The notes beneath the pieces are model-generated. The model was given only the letters and a program-made list of their open reading frames with translations, did not search any database and was not told the DNA's origin. Below, in pieces: positions 17,484 through 24,052 of a stretch of 64,000 nt of DNA. Location of the stretch: contig CAJTNI010000004.1 of assembly GCA_910577945.1 (NCBI GenBank), positions 1-64,000 on the forward strand, in the 5' to 3' direction. Every line of letters starts with the position of its first letter. The stretch's first letter is position 1. This DNA comes from an uncultured Christensenella sp. (GTDB lineage: Bacteria > Bacillota > Clostridia > Christensenellales > Pumilibacteraceae). The position numbers were made by a program, and so were the translations under genes.

Positions 17484-19691
17484 TTAGCTCCAAATTATAT
17501 CGTCGGGACCAGTAATCTCGCCGTTGCAGGAACAGGTTATAGTCGCGCCTCTGAGCTGCGCCTTGCTCTTTCCGTTGACACCCAGCACGTACGGCGTGAG
17601 GTGCTTGGATAGACTGCCCGAAAAGAGTTTACCGGTATTCTTTATTATGCCGCGTGCGCCCAGCTCGCGCACCTTGGTGTCCTCGCAGTACCGCGTGATA
17701 GCCGCACGCACCGAATCGGGACAAATAATATTCGCAATCCCGTTAGACTCTTTAGCCGACTTGATAACCGAATCAATCTTGGAATCGACGATTTTGGGCA
17801 CCGCTTTCTTTCCTATAAAGTTGTAATATACGATAGAATCCTCTATTCTGCCGTAAAGCTCCGGGCGCTTGAGCTTGCAATGGAAATACCGCTTTACGTT
17901 ATACCGCAAATGCTCGCGGACGGCGGCGTATATCTCGTCCTCGCTCTTGCCCTCCTCTTCCATGCGCTTTACGCCTGCCATATCCATCCGCTCGGGTGTG
18001 GTTTCCTCGCCCATCAACTCTTTGTCGTTTTCCTCCGACTCGAACGGATTGTTCTTGGCGGGCGCGGTTACGCCGGCATTGGACGTTATAGCGATTATGC
18101 AGTCAGTAAAGCGCACCGTTTCGCCCTTGCCGTCGGTAAGCCTGCCGTCGCCGAGAATTTGTAGGAATTTATCGAGTATGGAGTTTGCCGCTTTTTCTAT
18201 CTCGTCGAAAAGTATGAGCGAGAACGGCTCTTTCTTGACCGCATTGGTCAGCTTGCCGCCCTCTTCGTACCCAACGTATCCCGGCGGTGCGCCGAACAGC
18301 TTTTGGTCGGCATGGTCCTCGCCGTATTCCGACATATCAAACCGCACGATTCTATCCTCACTGCCGAACACGCATTCCGCAAGTTGTTTGCATAGCTCGG
18401 TCTTACCCGTACCGGTAGGACCGGCAAGGAAAAGCACCACGCGCGGAGCGTTGGGATTTTCCGCTCGGTCAAGCCCGAGCGCCGCTCGCGCCATTATAGA
18501 CTGCGCGGAGCCGAGCGCATGATCCTGACCTTGGATCTTTTTGCCCACCTTAGCTTTTATATTGAGCATTTCTTTTATAATGCCGTCGTCGTCCCAAGGA
18601 TTGGTCATATCGCCCACGCTGAACGACGAAATTGAATACCCGAGCTTATCCGGGTCGGTCAACCCCGATTGCGCCGCGAACGCGCGGTACCTGCGAAGCG
18701 CCTTCAGACTGAAGTCGTTTGTGTACGCGAGGAATTTTTTCTCGACGGGATCGCGCTTAGCCTCGGGATTGTCACGCCTATACGCTTCGGATATTGCGCG
18801 GTATCTTTGCGCAAACTCGCCGCCAAGGCAATCCGCGTCGTTAAGCATTTCGTGAAAATAACTGATTTTATTATCCTCGGACGGCTTGGATACGTTCAGC
18901 ACCTTTATGAACGGATTGGCACGCTCGTCGGTAAACCACGACGGGAGATCGCTCACCTGATTGGCGAGAATAACGAGCTTGTGCTTTTTGACGTTTCCGT
19001 CGCCCTGATTGGACTCCAAGCTCTGCGCGATATTCAAAAGCTGCCTAAAGTACATAAGCTCTTCGCCGCTCAGTCCGTTGGACGAACCTTGGCGAGAGAG
19101 CAACCGCGAGGTCATGCGGATAACGAACAAATATCCGCTCGGCTCGTTCGCACCGAACAGCAGATTCCAAATACTTTCTTCAAACCTGCGCAGTATGTCG
19201 AACTGCCGAATATCAAATTGGTTAATTCGCCCGTTCCGTTCGGTCACCGCGTACTGGATTTTGGAAAAGTCGAGCGACGCTCCGGACGAGCGGTGGTCGA
19301 TAAGCAACTTATCCAGCTCCTCACTGTGCAAGATATCCCAAAAATGCTGCGACATTTTGGAGTCGTAGTCCATGCACACGCGCGGCTTGCCGTTCGGATT
19401 GTTCGGGTCAGGCTCCTCAATAGGGTCGCCGTCGTCGCAAATCCTAAACCGCTTCTCGAGCGACTCGGTGGGGTCGTAAATAATGACTCTCTTTTTCAGC
19501 TCGGAATCCTCGTGTTTGGAATAAATCTTGTCGAAATAATCGTGCAGTCTGCAATACGACACAGTATCGCCGTCGAGATAGGGCTGATCGTCGTCGATAA
19601 ACCCCTCCAGCACAAACGTATTGTAGATAGGAAAAAAGGTTTCAAAGTCCTTTTGCCACTTCATCTTCCAGCTTTCTTCGTTATTTGCCAT
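17484..19691 (-). CDS. ClpB/ClpA-like AAA+ ATPase with degenerate first AAA domain
   Basis: A 735-residue protein. The C-terminal module (about 380-735) is a full Clp-type AAA+ domain: Walker A GPTGTGKT (424-431), pore loop PPGYVGYEEGG (469-479), Walker B LILFDEIE (492-499), sensor 1 TSNAG (536-540) and a sensor-2 VRELGARG. The first ~350 residues replace the usual Clp N-domain and first ATPase: ILANQVSDLPSWF resembles an AAA sensor-1 strand, but no Walker A or acidic Walker B is present, so this part is probably a dead AAA domain used for targeting. No ClpP-docking IGF-type loop was seen, pointing to a remodelling ATPase rather than a protease partner. It is second in the operon, six bases after the transglutaminase-like gene. 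Confidence 0.85.
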   Translation of the reverse strand: MANNEESWKMKWQKDFETFFPIYNTFVLEGFIDDDQPYLDGDTVSYCRLHDYFDKIYSKHEDSELKKRVIIYDPTESLEKRFRICDDGDPIEEPDPNNPNGKPRVCMDYDSKMSQHFWDILHSEELDKLLIDHRSSGASLDFSKIQYAVTERNGRINQFDIRQFDILRRFEESIWNLLFGANEPSGYLFVIRMTSRLLSRQGSSNGLSGEELMYFRQLLNIAQSLESNQGDGNVKKHKLVILANQVSDLPSWFTDERANPFIKVLNVSKPSEDNKISYFHEMLNDADCLGGEFAQRYRAISEAYRRDNPEAKRDPVEKKFLAYTNDFSLKALRRYRAFAAQSGLTDPDKLGYSISSFSVGDMTNPWDDDGIIKEMLNIKAKVGKKIQGQDHALGSAQSIMARAALGLDRAENPNAPRVVLFLAGPTGTGKTELCKQLAECVFGSEDRIVRFDMSEYGEDHADQKLFGAPPGYVGYEEGGKLTNAVKKEPFSLILFDEIEKAANSILDKFLQILGDGRLTDGKGETVRFTDCIIAITSNAGVTAPAKNNPFESEENDKELMGEETTPERMDMAGVKRMEEEGKSEDEIYAAVREHLRYNVKRYFHCKLKRPELYGRIEDSIVYYNFIGKKAVPKIVDSKIDSVIKSAKESNGIANIICPDSVRAAITRYCEDTKVRELGARGIIKNTGKLFSGSLSKHLTPYVLGVNGKSKAQLRGATITCSCNGEITGPDDIIWS

Positions 19692-19697
19692 CTTTAA

Positions 19698-20732
19698 CTA
19701 CCTCTCGATATTCGTTATTAAACCGTTGCACATGCCGTCCATCACACTCACCGCGCTCATCTCATGCGCCGAATCACAATGGTCGTTTATGATATCCGAA
19801 AACAAAGTTCGTAGCTCGCAGTCGCTAATCCCCTTGCCGTCGTAAAACACCCGCACCGCGCCGTCCGTCGCATGCGCCGTGAACGCGACAAGATACCGCT
19901 TCAGCTCGTATGCGTCGGAAAACCGCAGTCCACTGCGCGTGTAATAACTTGCGCCTTCGTCGTTGCACCCGAACTCGCCCTTGACAGTAAACCGCTTTTG
20001 CACCATTCGCGACGTCGCGCCGAAATAATCATAGCGAATCATCGGCAGTTTGTCGGCGGGCAGTCCGCTCACAACGTCCACAAACGTACGAATGCCGTCC
20101 AGCTCGACGACGTTAAACATGTGCGGGACCTTACGCCCATCGTTGGTTTCACCAAGCACACATGTGCACTCAATGCCGAACCGCTCACACAAAACCTTAA
20201 ACGCCTTGGCTACGCCCTGACACACGCAGCGTTTATCAACTATCGCGCCGTACGCCGAAAATGCGTTGCTATGATTAAGCATGAATTCCGCAATGCGGCT
20301 CAACGATGGATTGGTGCGAGCCAGCTCGCAGTATTTGTCATAAACGTCGCTGCTGTACTTGACGGTGGACGCGAGATAATCGTAAATCTTTTTGCATACG
20401 GCGTAATCGTCGTCACTCGACTTAATTTTGCCGTTCAGTCTGTCCAGCGCCGACTGCAAATGATAGGAATATTCACTCTCGTCCGCATCCGAATACTCAA
20501 ACTCAAACCTGACGGTGTTGTTACGCGCCTGCGGCACTCCCCAAAGTATCCCCGGATAGTTTATAAAATCCGGTCTATCCATGACCACAGCCTGCCAAGC
20601 GACCTGCGCGGTTTCCGCGTCGGCACACGCAATCGTACACTCACGCGCCGCCCGCGAGAGCGTCGACTGTATCACACCGTAAACCGCCTTTGCTCGCGCG
20701 TCGAGATTGTCGTAATAATAGCTGCTTAACAT
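19698..20732 (-). CDS. Transglutaminase-like cysteine protein, first gene of the operon
   Basis: A 344-residue protein with a transglutaminase-like (Rossmann-type papain-fold) core. Cys171 in RCVCQGVAKAFKVLCERFGI, His204 in VPHMFNVVELDG and Asp219 in TFVDVV have the order and spacing of the Cys-His-Asp triad. In bacteria such domains act as proteases, amidases or crosslinkers. There is no signal peptide, so it should be cytoplasmic. It is preceded by a good promoter (TTGCAA, 17 bp, TATAAT with upstream TG) and a CGGGAG ribosome site, making it the first gene of the 11-gene operon. A protease effector or processing enzyme for a partner protein is plausible. Confidence 0.8.
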   Translation of the reverse strand: MLSSYYYDNLDARAKAVYGVIQSTLSRAARECTIACADAETAQVAWQAVVMDRPDFINYPGILWGVPQARNNTVRFEFEYSDADESEYSYHLQSALDRLNGKIKSSDDDYAVCKKIYDYLASTVKYSSDVYDKYCELARTNPSLSRIAEFMLNHSNAFSAYGAIVDKRCVCQGVAKAFKVLCERFGIECTCVLGETNDGRKVPHMFNVVELDGIRTFVDVVSGLPADKLPMIRYDYFGATSRMVQKRFTVKGEFGCNDEGASYYTRSGLRFSDAYELKRYLVAFTAHATDGAVRVFYDGKGISDCELRTLFSDIINDHCDSAHEMSAVSVMDGMCNGLITNIER

Positions 20733-20750
20733 TATGTACTCCCGTGTAAA

Positions 20751-20779
20751 ATTATATCACATAACCACTACAATTGCAA
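20751..20779 (-). promoter_or_regulatory. Promoter of the 11-gene operon
   Basis: -35 TTGCAA (20774-20779), 17-bp spacer, extended -10 TGATATAAT (TATAAT at 20751-20756). The predicted RNA start lies about 12-15 bases upstream of the first ATG, after which a GGGAG ribosome site fits. Confidence 0.75.
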
Positions 20780-20937
20780 CAATTATTCTAATATTGTCGT
20801 ATAAAAGCGATATTCGCCCACAACTGGCATATATTTCCGAAAATAAATATCCCCGAGTGTAACGCGAGACATTTTATTTTCGGGCATAGCCTTAATAATA
20901 TTGGCGGCACATAAATGCGCTATTTCGCCCTAAAAAA

Positions 20938-20980
20938 CAAAAAAAGTTGGTCGATATGAAGTGACATAACGACCAACTGA
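20938..20980 (-). terminator. Rho-independent terminator, near copy of the tRNA-Arg terminator
   Basis: On the minus strand AGTTGGTCG-TTATG, loop TCACTT, CATAT-CGACCAACT, then seven or more T. Stem and loop are nearly identical to 21552-21593, implying duplication of the tRNA downstream region. Confidence 0.8.
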
Positions 20981-21108
20981 ATTGTGTGTGTCGAACAAAA
21001 TCTCGCGTTTTGGGTAGTGTGTACTACAAAATCTCGCATCTTGACAAATGGAACTTGTACGCTTTTAATTTATATCTTTAGCCATTCAACACCCATTCCG
21101 AAAAATAA

Positions 21109-21348
21109 TTATGACCATGTAAACCTACTTTTTAATAAAATGTCAAGCTGTTCCTGCGCTTTCGGATGACCATTCTCGACCGCTTTTTCAAACCAATATT
21201 TTGCCTGTTCTGTATTTTTTTCAGTTCCCCACCCGTTGAGATAACAGCGCGCGAGATCATATTGACAGTCGCAATTATTTACTCTGGATGCGACGGATAG
21301 TAATCTAAACGCCTTAGATAAATCTTGCGAAACAAAGATACCAAGCTG
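21109..21348 (-). pseudogene. Sel1-repeat protein remnant, 5' end lost
   Basis: A 79-codon open frame with no start codon, bounded upstream by TGA, ending in TAA at 21109. The translation contains a clear Sel1-like repeat: QYDLARCYLNGWGTEKNTEQ, then AKYWFEKAVENGHPKAQEQL, preceded by part of an earlier repeat (VSQDLSKAFRLLSVAS). Sel1 proteins are helical-repeat scaffolds, often with many repeats; only about one and a half remain. It lies between the two duplicated terminators. Confidence 0.75.
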
Positions 21349-21551
21349 TCATTATTCATAATTCACAACACTACAACAGTTCAAGTCCGCCCAGGCGAGT
21401 CTTTTTGTCCAACTGAGTTAGAAGTTTGTTGTGCAAAAAAACACTTTTGATTTATCGATAAAAATTGACTGTACGAACACATATTTTTGCTTTCGTTCGC
21501 CGTCAAATGGTAAATTTTATGACGAATAAGTCATATTTTACCCCAAAAATG

Positions 21552-21593
21552 AAAAAAGTCGGTCGATATGGAAGTGACATATCGACCGACTGA
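21552..21593 (-). terminator. Terminator of tRNA-Arg
   Basis: Starting three bases past the encoded CCA, the minus strand forms AGTCGGTCGATATG, loop TCACTTC, CATATCGACCGACT, then TTTTT. The 14-bp stem is perfect. Confidence 0.9.
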
Positions 21594-21595
21594 AC

Positions 21596-21672
21596 TGGTA
21601 CACCCGACAAGATTCGAACTTGCGACCCTCAGAATCGGAATCTGATACTCTATCCAACTGAGCTACGGGTGC
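21596..21672 (-). tRNA. tRNA-Arg (anticodon CCG)
   Basis: A 77-nt cloverleaf with CCA encoded. Acceptor GCACCCG pairs with CGGGTGT (first pair G-U), D-arm GCTC...GAGT, anticodon stem TCAGA/TCTGA with loop TTCCGAT giving CCG, and T-arm CAAG/CTTG around TTCGAAT. It decodes CGG arginine codons. A strong terminator follows and a hairpin (GCCGATACGG / CCGTGTCGGC) precedes it. Part of its 3' end is also found at 3454-3469. Confidence 0.93.
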
Positions 21673-21679
21673 ATATTTG

Positions 21680-21833
21680 CCGACACGGTTTATTCCGTAT
21701 CGGCTTTGTCATTGGTTTATCGCTTTATTGCCGATATCGTCGCCGATACTGACAACCGAGCTGCGAACACATACTTACCGACACAGTTTATTCCGTATCG
21801 GCTTTGTCATTGGTTTATCGCTTTATTGCCGAT
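21680..21833. repeat. Tandem direct repeat (56 nt, period 98) upstream of tRNA-Arg
   Basis: 21680-21735 and 21778-21833 are identical except for about one base and contain CGTATCGGCTTTGTCATTGG. Each copy can fold on the minus strand into a 10-bp stem ending at the tRNA side. This looks like duplication of a tRNA 5' flank, perhaps from a lost neighbouring tRNA. Confidence 0.85.
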
Positions 21834-22014
21834 TTCGACAATCGAGCGCCGAATAGGTATCCCGCGTTATTCCCGCGGGGCTTGCGGCGTTTCGACGCCG
21901 CACACTAATATTACCATTACCGCGAAAAAAACACAAGGGAAATAACGCGGTTGTCGATAAATCGCCGTCGATAATTTTTATTCCAAGCTTATTTGCCGAA
22001 TAATCGCGCTCGTA

Positions 22015-23898
22015 TTATTTGATTTTACGCTCGGGCTTTACGGGGAAATTGGTTTTGCTCGTAAGCTTGATTATGGCAACGCCCTTATCCGCCACTTTTC
22101 CGCCGAACGGCTTATACGTCATCAAGTCGGTATACTCGCCCTTAGGCAGCTCGGGCGTATATTCGCTGCCCGAGTTGTTGACTACGACGTACACCGTTTC
22201 GGTTTCCGTCTTGCGCTTAAAGAACATGACGCCGTGGTCGGAATCGACGCAGCAATATTTGCCGTGAGCGAAAATCTCGCGCTCGTTGGCGCGCACAGCG
22301 CCCAGCTTTTTGTACCATTTGAGCAGGTCCTTGTCGCCCTCGCCCCACGGGTAGCATTTTCTGTTGAACGGGTCCTCGAACCCTTCCATGCCGACCTCGT
22401 CGCCGTAGTACACGCACGGCACGCCGGGCAGAGTGTACTGCAACGCCGACGCCATTTTTACGAGCCTTACCGCCTCGTCTCTGTTCTTGACGCTCGCGGT
22501 CGCCTTATCCTCACGGCTCGCGATATGCCCGTTGTCGCCGAGCACCGTCAAGAGCCGCGCCGTATCGTGGTTATCCAAAACGTTCATCAAGCAATCCACG
22601 GCATGCTTGGGATAGTTATTCACTATAAAGCCTACCGTGCTGTCCAGCCGATTGCTGTCGCCGCAGCGCACGAAATTCAAGATGTCCTCTTTGAACGGAT
22701 AGTTGGTAACGCTGTCGAGCTTGCCGTTAATCAAAAAGCTGCGGCGTTTTCCGTCCGTGACCATATTGGTCGCGTCCATAAACACCTCGCCGTACATGAC
22801 CGCGTCGGGGTTTTCCTGCTTGGCGGCGCGCACGCAGCGCGAAATGAATTCGTCGGACAACCGCTCGCAAACGTCCAATTTCCAGCCGCCCAAGCCGAGC
22901 CGCGTCCAATGCCGAATTACGCCCTCCTGACCGTTGACGAATTCGTCGAACATGACGTTGCCGTCGTCTGTGTCGGGCATGATGCTTATATTGTATCTGC
23001 AATCGTACTCGTTAGGCCAATTTTTGAACTTGTACCACCCGTAATACGGGGATTTGACCGACTGATACGCGCCCGTCGCGTCGTACGTGCCGTACTTATT
23101 GAAATAGATACTGTCGTCGCCCGTGTGCGAGAACACGCCCTCCAAGATAACGGTTATGCCGCGTTTTTTCGCCTTTTTGATTAAATCCTTTAAGTCGTCA
23201 ATCGTGCCGAAATCGCCGTCCACGCGCATGTAGTTGGCGGGGTCGTACTTATGGTTGGAATGCGCCTCGAAAATCGGCGTGAGATAAATGCAGGTGACGC
23301 CCAAATTTTTGAGGTACGACAGCTTTTTGGTAATGCCCTTTAAGTTCCCGCCGAAAAAGTCCTCGTTGCGAACCTTGCCGTCGGCGTCCGCTCTGAACTC
23401 GGGCACGCCGCCCCAATCCTCGCGATAGGTCGCGTACGGCTTGGTTTTGAGTCTGTCGCCGCCGATAAAGAACCTGTCGGGCATAATTTCGTACACCACG
23501 CCGCCGTCGATAGCCGAGGGCTTATACTCGTCGTCCGTGACGGTGAGCTGCCATTCCTGACCCTTGCCGAGCAAAGCGTTCAAGTCGAGGTCGCTGCCTA
23601 CGCGGTAAACCTGCTCCTCGTTGCTAATCTCGAAATGATAGAAATACAAGCCCGGCGTAGTCACCTTGATTGTGAGCGAATATGTAAACTCGTTGTCCTC
23701 GTCCTTGACGAGGTTCATTGCGTACCGCACGGCGTCCTCGCCGTCTTTGGTAAGCACGAAATGCACCTCGGACGGGTTTTGCGGGCGGTTAAACCGCAAA
23801 TTCAACGTGATGGGCTCGTCGGTCGTCGCCGCGCCCGTAGGGGTCTTGCATTTTTTGCAGTTGGGGAAAAACGTAACCGTCTTAGCTGTCTTTTTCAT
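22015..23898 (-). CDS. Cytoplasmic GH13 alpha-amylase/neopullulanase-like enzyme
   Basis: A 627-residue alpha-glucan hydrolase. An N-terminal beta-sandwich (about 25-120) precedes the catalytic barrel: Asp342 in GGWKLDVCERL is the expected nucleophile, Glu371 in YGEVF the acid/base and Asp445 in LDNHD the transition-state stabiliser. Region I reads ILEGVFSHTG where relatives usually have DGVFSH or DxVxNH, so the first Asp is replaced by Glu. There is no signal peptide, so it should act on internal glycogen or imported maltodextrins. It is the last gene of the glycogen cluster and has an AAAGGAG site. A C-terminal beta domain ends the protein. Subfamily is uncertain, enzyme class is not. Confidence 0.92.
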   Translation of the reverse strand: MKKTAKTVTFFPNCKKCKTPTGAATTDEPITLNLRFNRPQNPSEVHFVLTKDGEDAVRYAMNLVKDEDNEFTYSLTIKVTTPGLYFYHFEISNEEQVYRVGSDLDLNALLGKGQEWQLTVTDDEYKPSAIDGGVVYEIMPDRFFIGGDRLKTKPYATYREDWGGVPEFRADADGKVRNEDFFGGNLKGITKKLSYLKNLGVTCIYLTPIFEAHSNHKYDPANYMRVDGDFGTIDDLKDLIKKAKKRGITVILEGVFSHTGDDSIYFNKYGTYDATGAYQSVKSPYYGWYKFKNWPNEYDCRYNISIMPDTDDGNVMFDEFVNGQEGVIRHWTRLGLGGWKLDVCERLSDEFISRCVRAAKQENPDAVMYGEVFMDATNMVTDGKRRSFLINGKLDSVTNYPFKEDILNFVRCGDSNRLDSTVGFIVNNYPKHAVDCLMNVLDNHDTARLLTVLGDNGHIASREDKATASVKNRDEAVRLVKMASALQYTLPGVPCVYYGDEVGMEGFEDPFNRKCYPWGEGDKDLLKWYKKLGAVRANEREIFAHGKYCCVDSDHGVMFFKRKTETETVYVVVNNSGSEYTPELPKGEYTDLMTYKPFGGKVADKGVAIIKLTSKTNFPVKPERKIK

Positions 23899-24052
23899 AT
23901 ATCTCTCCTTTAATTCGTAATGCGTGATTGAGCGATTACGCGCGGGCGCGCTCGCCCGCGACTACGTAAAACGCAATCGGCGGCGACGGAATTTACAGCC
24001 GTACGCTCGCCGATGCCTTACGCGATATCCCATACGGGATACGCGGTCCGAA

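Larger units (their letters stand above)
20733..22014. other. Non-coding, repeat- and remnant-rich region around tRNA-Arg
   Basis: No intact protein gene. Contents are an inverted repeat (GAAAATAAA ... TTTATTTTC, about 20838-20880), a terminator (20938-20980), two TACAAAATCTCGC-type repeats (about 20989-21041), a Sel1-type pseudogene, a stem-loop of TTTTATGAC/GTCATA arms near 21508-21543, another terminator, tRNA-Arg and a 98-bp-period tandem repeat. The region resembles an eroded integration hotspot. Confidence 0.65.
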
